From Gammaproteobacteria bacterium (lineage in GTDB: Bacteria; Pseudomonadota; Gammaproteobacteria; Steroidobacterales; JABDMI01), in the NCBI GenBank assembly GCA_013001575.1, contig JABDMI010000048.1:1-50568 (forward strand): a DNA stretch of 50,568 nt. Direction: 5' to 3'. Positions 7,870 through 17,513 of the stretch are shown one piece after another. The first letter of the stretch is position 1; each line of letters opens with the position of its first letter. The position numbers and the translations under genes are program-made. The notes under the pieces were generated by a model. That model was not told the DNA's origin and did not search any database. It saw only the letters and a list, made by a program, of their open reading frames with translations.

Positions 7870-9285
7870 TTATTTACTACTTCGGCGTTCACTGGAACTG
7901 CCCAGTCCCAATGCTTCACGGTACTTCGCAACCGTGCGACGTGCAACCTGTATGCCATCCTCCTTGAGTAACTGAGTCAACTTGTTATCACTCAGCGGTT
8001 TGCCCGGGTTTTCTGCGTTAATCAATTTTTCGATCATGCCCTTAATTGCGGTGGCGGAATGTGCTTCACCGGCATCATTGGTGATCTGTGAAGAAAAGAA
8101 AAAACGTAACGGGTAAGTACCGCGTGGTGTTTGCATGTATTTATTAGCCACGACCCTGGAGATGGTCGATTCGTGTACGGACAACAATTTGGCTAATTCT
8201 CTCATCATCATAGGCTGCATGGCGATCTCGCCGTGTTCCAGGAATTCACTCTGTCTCGACACGATCGCTTGACTTACTTTTATCAGAGTTTCACCGCGCA
8301 TGGCAAGTCCTTGTAATAACCACCGTGCTTCTTGTAATTGTTGTTTTAAATCATCATTTCCACGTCCTCGGATACACTTGGCATAATGCTTGTTTACCCT
8401 TATATTAGGCAGCCAGGACTGATTTACTTCAATCACCCACTGACCAAGGTGTCGTTTTACTACAACATCCGGGACTACGTGAATATTCTCGGTTTGCGCA
8501 AACCTCGCACCCGGTCTGGGGTTTAAATTTCGTACAATCTCGACGGCTTTGTTGAGTTTTTGTTCAGACGTGCGGCACAAGCGGCGTAAGGCGCGGGTGT
8601 TGTTTTTAGCGAGGAGATCCAGGTGTTGGGTGATACCGTGGCAAATTCCCCGGTACTCTTTATCCAGATCCAGTCTGCGTAGTTGTATTTGCAGAGATTC
8701 ACTCAGGTCACGTGCCGCAATCCCGGCGGGATCGCAGTCTTGCAGCACGGATAACGCTTGGCTCAGGTCTTTTTTCGGGAATGGCCCGATCAGACTTTGC
8801 AATTGCTCGTGCAATTCATTCAAAGGTTCAATTAAAAAGCCGTCAGAATCCAGGGCATCGATCAAATATTCCAGACAGATCCGCTCATGTTCGGGCAAGC
8901 GTTCAAGATCGATCTGGCTGGCAAGATGTTGATTCAGGGTTTCCTGACGATGATCGGCAAAATCCCGCATCTCCGGTAAGTCAGAGGATTTACCCGAGGA
9001 TTTGGTGTAATTGGTATCCAGCTCACTGGTCGGTACGTCATCCCAATGATCTTCGGAGGCCAGTTCGGTCTCGTTTTCTGTTGCAGGCGCATCGGTATTT
9101 TCTGAGATCAGTGCGTCGGACTCATCGGCGTTCACTCGCTCAAGCATGACATTGCTTTCAAGTTGTTGCTGCAGCTCGCCTTGTAGATCCATCACAGACA
9201 ATTGCAATATTCGCAAACTGTGTTTTAACTGCGGGGTCAGTTTTAACTGAGTACCGAGTTTGATGTTGATGGATTGTTTTAACAT
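7870..9285 (-). CDS. rpoN: RNA polymerase sigma-54 factor RpoN
   Basis: Sigma-54, which recognises -24/-12 promoters and needs enhancer-binding ATPases. The 471 residues show region I (glutamine- and leucine-rich, LKLTPQLKHSLRILQLS), an acidic region II at about 60-110, the core-binding domain, a helix-turn-helix (MMMRELAKLLSVHESTISRVV) and the RpoN box ARRTVAKYRE near the C-terminus. ATG 9285 is the first codon of region I. It lies between lptB (113-base gap) and hpf (27 bases), the standard location. The gap before it contains AT-rich sequence that may hold an extra promoter. Confidence 0.97.
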   Translation of the reverse strand: MLKQSINIKLGTQLKLTPQLKHSLRILQLSVMDLQGELQQQLESNVMLERVNADESDALISENTDAPATENETELASEDHWDDVPTSELDTNYTKSSGKSSDLPEMRDFADHRQETLNQHLASQIDLERLPEHERICLEYLIDALDSDGFLIEPLNELHEQLQSLIGPFPKKDLSQALSVLQDCDPAGIAARDLSESLQIQLRRLDLDKEYRGICHGITQHLDLLAKNNTRALRRLCRTSEQKLNKAVEIVRNLNPRPGARFAQTENIHVVPDVVVKRHLGQWVIEVNQSWLPNIRVNKHYAKCIRGRGNDDLKQQLQEARWLLQGLAMRGETLIKVSQAIVSRQSEFLEHGEIAMQPMMMRELAKLLSVHESTISRVVANKYMQTPRGTYPLRFFFSSQITNDAGEAHSATAIKGMIEKLINAENPGKPLSDNKLTQLLKEDGIQVARRTVAKYREALGLGSSSERRSSK

Positions 9286-9398
9286 ACCTTCATGCTAACC
9301 AAGATTGACACAAACGACCAGACATTGAGAGTATATATTTACACACGTAAGCACTACTATCTAAAGCACTTGTTTGGTGCATTGAGCTAAATTCAGCC

Positions 9399-10142
9399 TC
9401 AGAGCTTAAAGTCGTCACCCAGGTAAACTTTTTTGACTTGTTCGTTGGCAAGTACAGTGTCGGGTGTTCCGGATGCGATCAACTGTCCTTCGCTCAGAAT
9501 GTAGGCACGATCACAAATGCCGAGGGTTTCGCGCACATTGTGGTCGGTGATGAGTACCCCGATGCCGCGATCGGTTAATTGGCGAATGATCTTCTGGATG
9601 TCGATTACCGAGATTGGATCAACGCCGGCGAAAGGCTCGTCGAGCAAAATGAACAAGGGATCTGCAGCCAGCGCACGGGCAATCTCGACCCGCCGACGTT
9701 CACCGCCCGAGAGGCTGATGCCCAGACTGTCACGAATGTGGGTAATGTGCAGTTCTTCAAGTAATTCTTCGAGTTTGCTTTCGCGTTCGGCCCGGGATAA
9801 ATTTTTGCGCGACTCCAGAATCGCAAAAATATTATTTTTCACACTGAGTTTACGAAATACTGATGCTTCCTGCGGCAAATAACCTACACCCAAACGTGCA
9901 CGTGCGTGCATGGGCAATTTGGTGATGTTTTGCTGATCCAGGCTTATGCTGCCCGAGTTTGGTTTGACCAGTCCGACGATCATGTAAAACGTGGTAGTTT
10001 TGCCAGCCCCGTTAGGACCGAGTAAGCCAACCGATTCTCCGGCGGCAACTTCTAATGACACACCTTTAACCACCTCACGAGTTTTGTAACTCTTTTTGAT
10101 ATTCTCCGCTTTAAGGATACTCGCTTGCTCATTCACACTCAT
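9399..10142 (-). CDS. lptB: LPS export ABC transporter ATPase LptB
   Basis: The cytoplasmic ATPase of the LptB2FGC complex that extracts lipopolysaccharide from the inner membrane. At 247 residues it is full length. Walker [10 protein letters not shown] (42-50), a Q-loop region [10 protein letters not shown], the [15 protein letters not shown] signature, Walker [12 protein letters not shown] and the switch histidine in [10 protein letters not shown] are present. Its start overlaps the lptA stop by 4 bases (ATGA), indicating translational coupling. LptF and LptG are not in the window. Confidence 0.97.
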   Translation of the reverse strand: MSVNEQASILKAENIKKSYKTREVVKGVSLEVAAGESVGLLGPNGAGKTTTFYMIVGLVKPNSGSISLDQQNITKLPMHARARLGVGYLPQEASVFRKLSVKNNIFAILESRKNLSRAERESKLEELLEELHITHIRDSLGISLSGGERRRVEIARALAADPLFILLDEPFAGVDPISVIDIQKIIRQLTDRGIGVLITDHNVRETLGICDRAYILSEGQLIASGTPDTVLANEQVKKVYLGDDFKL

Positions 10143-10774
10143 GGTTGTTGGTCACTTTGCGGCTGCTGTTCTTGGGCTTGGTCCTGGACGTCTTCAGCTT
10201 GAGGATCCCTATTCTCACCGGGTGGTTCAAAGATCAGACGCACGCGACCATCGCCTTTGCCTTCATTGTTGGCTTTCAGGCGTTCGGCATCAATATCGTA
10301 TTCGATCAACTCGCCATTCAATTCATTGCCTTGTTCGAGTATTTGAGCGTCTCCAGAAAGTACAATTTTGCGTGTGACCAGGTCAAACTCTATCTCGTTG
10401 GCGCGCCCGCGAGCCCGACCTTCCTCATCGATCAGGTATTGGAAATTCACCGGTGCGCCAACCAGCGCAAACGAGCGAAGTTGACGTTGTGCCAGCAAAA
10501 TGGTGGCGGTTTGTGCCTCGATCTGCATACCGGTTTTTTCAATAGTGATATTGCCATCCAGTTCCCATTCATTTTCAGAACGCGAAAACAGTTTATCGGC
10601 GGTGATCCTGGCATCGCCCTGACGAACCACGACATTGCCATTCAGGGTGCAATTATTCAGGTCGGTGCCGCAATCGGAAGAGTCGGCATCAATTTCCAGG
10701 GCCAATGACGCGGCTATACTCGCCGGACTCGCTAGCAGGAATAGACAAATTAAAAGGTTGATTAGATAGTGCAT
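10139..10774 (-). CDS. lptA: LPS transport periplasmic protein LptA
   Basis: The periplasmic bridge protein of LPS transport. The 211-residue protein starts with a signal peptide (1-22, hydrophobic core [19 protein letters not shown]) and carries the OstA-type fold: [38 protein letters not shown], and [19 protein letters not shown]. The C-terminal 35 residues are Pro/Gln-rich and look disordered. It lies 4 bases after lptC and overlaps lptB by 4, so lptC, lptA and lptB act as one translational unit. Confidence 0.93.
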   Translation of the reverse strand: MHYLINLLICLFLLASPASIAASLALEIDADSSDCGTDLNNCTLNGNVVVRQGDARITADKLFSRSENEWELDGNITIEKTGMQIEAQTATILLAQRQLRSFALVGAPVNFQYLIDEEGRARGRANEIEFDLVTRKIVLSGDAQILEQGNELNGELIEYDIDAERLKANNEGKGDGRVRLIFEPPGENRDPQAEDVQDQAQEQQPQSDQQP

Positions 10775-10778
10775 AAGA

Positions 10779-11327
10779 TCAAGGTTGTATCCGAATTTTT
10801 ACATTGGAGTGCAAGCGTACGCGCTGTTTTTCAAGGTCGATCATCATGCCAGTGGCTCGTATGGTTTGTTTGCCTTTGCTGGCCTGGATGCTGTCCCTGG
10901 TACTGAGTTTGGCGGTTTTCACATTATAAAGTAAAGAGTCGCTGCTGAAGCTAACCGCTGCGCCCGGCGTATTTTGAGTGGCGATCACATTACCGGAAAA
11001 ATTTATCTGCTCACGTGAGGCAGGCAGTGTGGCGCTGTCGGCCTGGATATTCCAGTCATTGTTGGCATGGTAGTCGATGTTGATTTTATCCAGAGTCAGG
11101 GCATAGCTTGCAGGGTCTTGAACAATTTTATTAGCCGTGATGGTGTACGCGCGTTTTCCGTCCTGGTCATAGCGGATCAATTCCGCTTCATTGAGGTAAT
11201 AGCCGGGCAGTTCGGTTTGCAAATTATTATTCAGGCTGTCATCGGGTTCCTCTTCATTCAACAAGTTCCATAAAAAAACCGCGGCCCCGAGTAATAACAA
11301 TGCCATTAATGCTTCACGCCAGGACAT
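10779..11327 (-). CDS. lptC: LPS export system protein LptC
   Basis: A 182-residue bitopic inner-membrane protein linking LptB2FG to LptA. Residues about 5-22 form the single membrane helix (ALMALLLLGAAVFLWNLL). The periplasmic part has the LptC-type strands YYLNEAELIRYDQDGKRAYTI and INFSGNVIATQ. It lies 3 bases after kdsC and 4 bases before lptA. Recognition rests on fold-typical strands plus fixed position between kdsC and lptA. Confidence 0.92.
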   Translation of the reverse strand: MSWREALMALLLLGAAVFLWNLLNEEEPDDSLNNNLQTELPGYYLNEAELIRYDQDGKRAYTITANKIVQDPASYALTLDKINIDYHANNDWNIQADSATLPASREQINFSGNVIATQNTPGAAVSFSSDSLLYNVKTAKLSTRDSIQASKGKQTIRATGMMIDLEKQRVRLHSNVKIRIQP

Positions 11328-11330
11328 TTG

Positions 11331-11840
11331 TTAGTTGCTGCCCGAACGCTTGGCCAGAATAAGATCACAGACTTCGCGTACCGCACCTTGACCACCGGAC
11401 TTTTCACAAACCCAGTGCGCCTGTTGTAAAACACTGGTATGGGCATTGGCCGGAGCAAAACTAAGAGCTACCTTTTGCATGGGCTCCAGGTCGGGCAAGT
11501 CGTCACCCATGTAAGCACAGTGTTCGGCAGTGATATTGGTTTTACTGAAAAGCTCGTGCATGGCAGGAATTTTTTCACTCTGGCCCAGGTAATGATGCTT
11601 AATGCCAAGTTCTGTCAAGCGTGTACGCAAGGCTTCACAATCTCGACCCGATATGACGGCAATGGTGATGCCGGCCTGCATGAGTTGTTTTAAGCCCAGA
11701 CCATCGTGCACATGGAATACCTTGAGCTCCTCTCCATGTGGGCCGTAATGCAAACGACCATCGGTAAGCACGCCATCAACATCCAGTATCAGCATGCGCA
11801 GACCTGACAACTGCTTTGAAATATTTTCCGGTGTGGTCAC
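11331..11840 (-). CDS. kdsC: 3-deoxy-D-manno-octulosonate 8-phosphate phosphatase KdsC
   Basis: A HAD-superfamily phosphatase that dephosphorylates Kdo-8-phosphate in lipopolysaccharide core synthesis. The 169-residue length is normal for a capless HAD enzyme. Motif I is LDVDGVLTDG with the Asp pair D20/D22; motif II is AVISGRDCEAL; the last motif is YMGDDLPDLEPM. Its start overlaps kdsD by 4 bases. The pairing with kdsD puts two steps of the Kdo pathway next to LPS export. Confidence 0.95.
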   Translation of the reverse strand: MTTPENISKQLSGLRMLILDVDGVLTDGRLHYGPHGEELKVFHVHDGLGLKQLMQAGITIAVISGRDCEALRTRLTELGIKHHYLGQSEKIPAMHELFSKTNITAEHCAYMGDDLPDLEPMQKVALSFAPANAHTSVLQQAHWVCEKSGGQGAVREVCDLILAKRSGSN

Positions 11841-12805
11841 ATGACACCTGCCTTGAACAGGTCGTGAATATTCAAAGCTCCGACCAGTTGGTCATCATCT
11901 TTCACCAAGAGGGCGGTAATCTTTTTCTGTTCCATGATCTCAACAGCTTCGGCGGCACGTTGCTCGCTGGAAACACAAATAAATTCACGTGTCATCACAT
12001 CATCGATGATGGTGTTATGGATATCGACTTCATCGTCCAGCGTGCGCCGTAAGTCTCCATCGGTAAAAATACCAATAAGCTGTTGCTGGTTGTCCTGGAT
12101 TGCCGTCATGCCCAAACCTTTTTGGGTGATCTCAACCAGTGCTTCACTCAGACTGGTCCGGGTTTTAACGGATGGAATTTGCGTTCCTGTGCGCATCAAG
12201 TCACCAATGGTCAATAACAAACGTCGACCCAGACTTCCTCCCGGGTGCGACATGGCAAAATCCTCGGGGGTGAATCCACGAATCTCTAATAAAGCCACCG
12301 CCAAGGCATCGCCCAGCGCCAGCGCTGCTGTGGTGCTGGCGGTTGGTGCAAGATTCAAGGGGCAGGCTTCTTCCTCAACACTGGCATTCAGGTGAATCAT
12401 GGCACGGGTTGCGAGCATGGACTCGGGTTTGCCGGTAATCGCGATCATGGCAATGTTACGTCGTGACAATATAGGCAACAGGGTCAGGATCTCATCGGTC
12501 TCGCCGGAGTTTGAGAAGGCGATCAAAACATCATTTTCACTCAACATGCCCAGATCACCGTGACTGGCCTCACCGGGATGCATATAGAATGCGGGTGTAC
12601 CGGTACTGGCCAAAGTGGCGGCAACCTTGTTGGCGATATGCCCGGATTTGCCCATGCCAGTCACTACAACTTTGCCTTTGCAGTTCAGACAAAGTTCACA
12701 AGCGCGGGTAAAGTCGGCGTCAAGATTTTTGGCCACATTCTTGATACCGGCCAATTCTATTTCTAGTGCACGGCGAGCATGTTGTATGGGGTCATGTTTT
12801 TGCAT
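11837..12805 (-). CDS. kdsD: Arabinose-5-phosphate isomerase KdsD
   Basis: Interconverts ribulose-5-phosphate and arabinose-5-phosphate, the first step to Kdo. The 322-residue protein has an N-terminal SIS domain (VTGMGKSGHIANKVAATLAS, then HPGEASHGDLGM and IAFSNSGETDEI) and two C-terminal CBS domains from about 205 (MRTGTQIPSV and MTREFICVSS). It is 21 bases downstream of yrbG and overlaps kdsC by 4. The CBS pair is usual for this family and may sense nucleotides. Confidence 0.95.
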   Translation of the reverse strand: MQKHDPIQHARRALEIELAGIKNVAKNLDADFTRACELCLNCKGKVVVTGMGKSGHIANKVAATLASTGTPAFYMHPGEASHGDLGMLSENDVLIAFSNSGETDEILTLLPILSRRNIAMIAITGKPESMLATRAMIHLNASVEEEACPLNLAPTASTTAALALGDALAVALLEIRGFTPEDFAMSHPGGSLGRRLLLTIGDLMRTGTQIPSVKTRTSLSEALVEITQKGLGMTAIQDNQQQLIGIFTDGDLRRTLDDEVDIHNTIIDDVMTREFICVSSEQRAAEAVEIMEQKKITALLVKDDDQLVGALNIHDLFKAGVM

Positions 12806-12826
12806 GGAGCTATTATAGTTTGTTTA

Positions 12827-13828
12827 TTAGGCGCTCACAGGCGCTTGATCCGCTAGCGATTGCATAACAATGGTAATTTGATACACAAGATAAATTGCGA
12901 GTAACAAAATGCCATGCGAACGGGTTAGGGTTGCTTCCGATTTGCCTCCGCGACCTTGCCATAAGCACAAGCCGAACAACAGGCCGGTAAGTAAAAGCAT
13001 CAGACTGTAGTCGCGCAACATCAGTTCCGCATCAAATGATAATGGACTCAAAACGCCGGCAATGCCAATCACGCCCAGGAGATTAAACACATTCGAGCCG
13101 ATCACATTGCCCATGGCCAGGTCGGGCTCGCCTTTCAGCGCACCGGCCAAAGAGGCGGCGAGTTCGGGCAGGCTGGTACCTATGGCAACAATGGTTAAAC
13201 CGATGACTGCGTCTGAAATTCCGATACTGCGAGCTACAAAGGCACTGCCGTCCACCAGGATATTCGCGCCGAGCACCAGGATGACCAAGCCTACGAGCAG
13301 CCAGAAAACAGCCTTCGGGAATGAGATGGCCTCGATGGATACCTCATCCAGGATTTCGGGCGGCTTGCCCATTGCCGCTGAGCGTTTGCCATCAATCACG
13401 ATCCAGGCCATAAAAGCAAACAGGCCCAGTAACATTAGCACGCCTTTGATGAAGGTGAGTTCCAGGTTGTACATGAGTACAAATACACCTAGCATCACGA
13501 GCCATAAAATTGGAAATTCCTTACGTAAGGTTTGCGATTGCACCATCAAAGGCATGACCAAAGCGGTGGCCCCAAGTACCAGCCCGACATTGGCAATGTT
13601 TGATCCAATCGCGTTACCCAGAGCTATCCCCGGATTGCCTTTGAGGGCGGCACTGGCTGAAACCAGCATCTCGGGTGCGGAGGTTCCAAAGGCCACGATG
13701 GTCAGACCGATCAGTAAGGGGGACACTTTCAGTTCTCTGGCTACAGCGGAAGCTCCCCCGACAAAGCGGTCTGCGCCGAATGTCAGGCCAACCAGGCCAC
13801 CAATTATTTTTAAAATCGCGATTATCAT
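12827..13828 (-). CDS. yrbG: Calcium/sodium antiporter of the CaCA family (YrbG-like)
   Basis: A 333-residue inner-membrane cation exchanger with about ten hydrophobic segments. The two CaCA alpha repeats are clear: GNAIGSNIANVGLVLG in the first half and GNVIGSNVFNLLGVIG in the second, each preceded by an IVAFGTSAPE or IVAIGTSLPE motif. It precedes kdsD on the same strand, as in E. coli. Ca2+/Na+ exchange is the family expectation; ion selectivity is not determined here. The start at ATG 13828 is 188 bases from the divergent ibaG. Confidence 0.93.
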   Translation of the reverse strand: MIIAILKIIGGLVGLTFGADRFVGGASAVARELKVSPLLIGLTIVAFGTSAPEMLVSASAALKGNPGIALGNAIGSNIANVGLVLGATALVMPLMVQSQTLRKEFPILWLVMLGVFVLMYNLELTFIKGVLMLLGLFAFMAWIVIDGKRSAAMGKPPEILDEVSIEAISFPKAVFWLLVGLVILVLGANILVDGSAFVARSIGISDAVIGLTIVAIGTSLPELAASLAGALKGEPDLAMGNVIGSNVFNLLGVIGIAGVLSPLSFDAELMLRDYSLMLLLTGLLFGLCLWQGRGGKSEATLTRSHGILLLAIYLVYQITIVMQSLADQAPVSA

Positions 13829-14016
13829 GTTGGATTCTTGATTATTAGTTTGTTTAGATTGTCCTCACAGGAATTTCACAATACCGGTCTATAGTACATA
13901 AGTACTGAGGAAAAATAGTAAAGCGCGTATGATACACGCTTGTCGCTTCAAGGGCGCAGCTACACTGGCCGAGACTTGCGGTCGGGGCATACAAATTCAA
14001 ATCTTTTGGACACACA
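13829..14016. promoter_or_regulatory. Divergent yrbG/ibaG intergenic region
   Basis: This 188-base gap must hold promoters for both the minus-strand yrbG-kds-lpt operon and the plus-strand ibaG-murA pair. An imperfect inverted repeat (AGCGCGTA at 13922-13929, TACACGCT at 13933-13940) is visible. I cannot assign -35/-10 elements with confidence. Confidence 0.4.
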
Positions 14017-14274
14017 ATGAACAAACACGACATACAAGCACTGATAGAGATCGGCATGCCCGAGGCACAGGTAGAAGTCACGGGCGATGATGGTCAGCAT
14101 TTTGAGGCCTTGGTGATCAGTTCCGATTTTGAGGGCAAACGCTTGTTACAACGCCATCAGCAAGTGTATGCCTGTTTAGGAGAGAAAATGGGGCATGAAA
14201 TTCATGCCTTGCGCCTGGCGACCATGACGCCAGCAGAGGCACAACAAAAATCATCACAAGAACAAACAAATTGA
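14017..14274 (+). CDS. ibaG: BolA-family protein IbaG
   Basis: An 85-residue BolA-like protein (YrbA/IbaG type). BolA proteins pair with monothiol glutaredoxins and coordinate Fe-S clusters. The VEVTGDDGQHFEALVISSDF segment and the GKRLLQRHQQVYACLG motif followed by HALRLATMTPAE are typical, with the conserved C-terminal His. It is 31 bases upstream of murA, an arrangement widely conserved in gammaproteobacteria, and probably shares its transcript. Confidence 0.93.
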   Translation: MNKHDIQALIEIGMPEAQVEVTGDDGQHFEALVISSDFEGKRLLQRHQQVYACLGEKMGHEIHALRLATMTPAEAQQKSSQEQTN

Positions 14275-14293
14275 GCGTAACAAGAATTTTTAA

Positions 14294-15574
<1,281 letters not shown>

Positions 15575-15579
15575 TGTTT

Positions 15580-16680
15580 TCAGGAAGAACCCGGCGTACC
15601 CGGGCGCTCTTCAATGGTGGTCACAATGTCCAGTAATTGGCCGTCGCGTTGCACTTGCAAGGTCACGGTGGTGCCGGGTTTAAAGCTCGCCACGGTGTAA
15701 GTGGCTTCCAGTTCTGAATTAATTTCAGTGTCATTAATTGCAGTCAGAATGTCGTACGGTCGCACGCCGGCTTTAGCCGCAGGACTGTTTTGGTACACAT
15801 TACTAATGATGGTGCCTTTATTCACACTAAAGGCTTGACCGTTGGAGTTCACAAAGCGGTCGGTGGGAATGATCCCCAGATAACCCCGGATCACGCGCCC
15901 GTGGGCAATGATCTCGCGCGTGACACCTTCGGCCAGATCGGCCGGGATGGCTAATCCTATCCCCGAATTTTCTCCTTGTGCGGCATACACCGCTGTATTG
16001 ATACCGATCAATTCCCCGCGCGTATTGATCAAGGCACCCCCGGAGTTACCCGCCGTAATGGTGGCGTCGGTCTGGATAAAGTCTTCGTACATGGCAAGAT
16101 TGATGTTGGCGCGACTGGTCGCACTGATGATGCCCTGGGTCACAGTCTGACCGAGCCCATAGGGATTACCGATAGCCAACACCACATCGCCGATACTTTG
16201 CTGTTTGGAGTCGGCAAAACTCAGGGTTGGAAGATTCAGTTTTACTCCGCCATTTTCTATTCGCAATACCGCAAGGTCGGTATCTTGATCGGTGCCAATA
16301 ATTTGCGCCGAGCTTCTGCGCCCGTCAGGCAGGATGATCAATATACTGTCAACGCCCTTGATTACGTGATGGTTGGTTAACACAATTCCGGTGGGATCCA
16401 CGATCACGCCAGAGCCTAGACCCTTTTGACGTACCGAGCGTTGTGAAAAGCGCGAGCGTTGTGTGCGTTGACTGAGCAAGGTAGAAGTCTGAATACTGAC
16501 TACGGCAGGTTGAGCCCTGGCCACAGCTTCGGCATAACTGACCTGACCGGTACTGGATCCGCTATTGGGCAAACCCCGACCTGAAAGCAATATCCATACA
16601 AAGGCCAAGCCCAGTCCGATCAAGACGGCTTGCAGGATAAATGCGGTTTTTTTGAGCCAAACTGGCGAATTTATTGTCAT
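15580..16680 (-). CDS. degS: DegS/AlgW-type periplasmic serine protease
   Basis: A 366-residue membrane-anchored HtrA protease that typically cleaves an anti-sigma factor in the sigma-E envelope stress pathway. Residues about 10-32 form the N-terminal anchor. The protease domain has His105 (TNHHVIKG), Asp135 (DTDLAVL) and Ser213 (AGNSGGAL). One PDZ domain follows (about 265-355: GYLGIIPTD, then SPAAKAGVRPYDILTAIN). The single PDZ domain and the anchor favour DegS/AlgW over DegP or DegQ. It is convergent with murA (5-base gap) and divergent from petA. The anti-sigma substrate gene is not in the window. Confidence 0.92.
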   Translation of the reverse strand: MTINSPVWLKKTAFILQAVLIGLGLAFVWILLSGRGLPNSGSSTGQVSYAEAVARAQPAVVSIQTSTLLSQRTQRSRFSQRSVRQKGLGSGVIVDPTGIVLTNHHVIKGVDSILIILPDGRRSSAQIIGTDQDTDLAVLRIENGGVKLNLPTLSFADSKQQSIGDVVLAIGNPYGLGQTVTQGIISATSRANINLAMYEDFIQTDATITAGNSGGALINTRGELIGINTAVYAAQGENSGIGLAIPADLAEGVTREIIAHGRVIRGYLGIIPTDRFVNSNGQAFSVNKGTIISNVYQNSPAAKAGVRPYDILTAINDTEINSELEATYTVASFKPGTTVTLQVQRDGQLLDIVTTIEERPGTPGSS

Positions 16681-16922
16681 GTTAATCGTGTCTTACTGCT
16701 TGAAAATATTGACTATTTTCATGTAGTCCTAGGCAATTGTGGGTGCTTTATTGTATAATGTTTAATTAGTTTAGCTGTCTAGTGTATGCAAAGCTACTTG
16801 GCTTTGTGTTCAATTCATCATTACTCGTTTATTTATGTTCTGTGTGTGTAACAGGATAGGGCATAGCTTGGGAGATGTGACAGCTTTTTGGGACCACCGA
16901 TCAATAAAATACAGAGGTAATC
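16681..16922. promoter_or_regulatory. degS/petA divergent intergenic region with candidate petA promoter
   Basis: This 242-base gap separates degS from petABC. A consensus -10 TATAAT lies at 16754-16759 on the plus strand, with no good -35 at the right distance. Further down is a perfect inverted repeat, CAAAGC (16789-16794) and GCTTTG (16801-16806) with a 6-base spacer, which would be in the petA leader. The leader from the -10 to the GTG start is about 160 bases. Confidence 0.5.
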
Positions 16923-17513
16923 GTGAGCGACGATAAGGTAGATTCCGGACGCCGTCATTTTCTAACGGTCGCAACCACCGTTACTGGCGTAGTCGGAGCT
17001 GTAGCTGCTGCAGCACCATTCATTCTTTCTCTTAAACCCAGTGCCCGTACCCAGGCACTTGGCGCACCGGTTGAAGCCGATGTGTCCAAGCTTGAGCCGG
17101 GTGCCCGCATGATCGTCGAATGGCGCGGTAAACCCGTGTGGATCATTCGTCGCACCCCGGAAATGTTGGCTAGCTTGTCCAAATACGACAGTCTACTCAA
17201 GGATCCCAATTCAGAAGACCCGAATTCACTGCAACCAAGTTACGCACAAAACGCCGATCGTGCCATCAACCCGGAATTTCTGGTGCTTATCGGTGTTTGT
17301 ACTCATCTTGGTTGCTCGCCTGAATTCAGACCACAACCGGCAGCGGACATCAACAGCGGCGGGTTCTTATGCGCCTGTCATGGTTCCAAGTTTGACCTTT
17401 CTGGTCGTGTGTATAAAGGCGTTCCGGCTCCAACCAACTTGCCGGTACCGGCGTATCGTTTTATTGGCCCGTCCAATATCCTGATCGGTGACGACACAGG
17501 AGTAGCAGCATGA
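16923..17513 (+). CDS. petA: Ubiquinol-cytochrome c reductase iron-sulfur (Rieske) subunit
   Basis: The Rieske subunit of the cytochrome bc1 complex, 196 residues. The N-terminal GRRHFLTVAT is a twin-arginine-type signal that remains as the membrane anchor (hydrophobic 14-36). The 2Fe-2S ligands are C126 and H128 in CTHLGC and C150 and H153 in CACHGS; C131 and C152 form the structural disulfide. The second box has Ala where Pro is usual (CPCHGS). The start is GTG 16923 with AGAGG about 6 bases upstream. Its stop overlaps the petB start by 4 bases. Confidence 0.97.
   Translation: MSDDKVDSGRRHFLTVATTVTGVVGAVAAAAPFILSLKPSARTQALGAPVEADVSKLEPGARMIVEWRGKPVWIIRRTPEMLASLSKYDSLLKDPNSEDPNSLQPSYAQNADRAINPEFLVLIGVCTHLGCSPEFRPQPAADINSGGFLCACHGSKFDLSGRVYKGVPAPTNLPVPAYRFIGPSNILIGDDTGVAA

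Noticed and set aside
10145-10708. Plus-strand open frame (187 codons) opposite lptA
   Set aside because: lptA is certain from signal peptide, OstA-type strands and overlap with lptB; the antisense frame has no domain.
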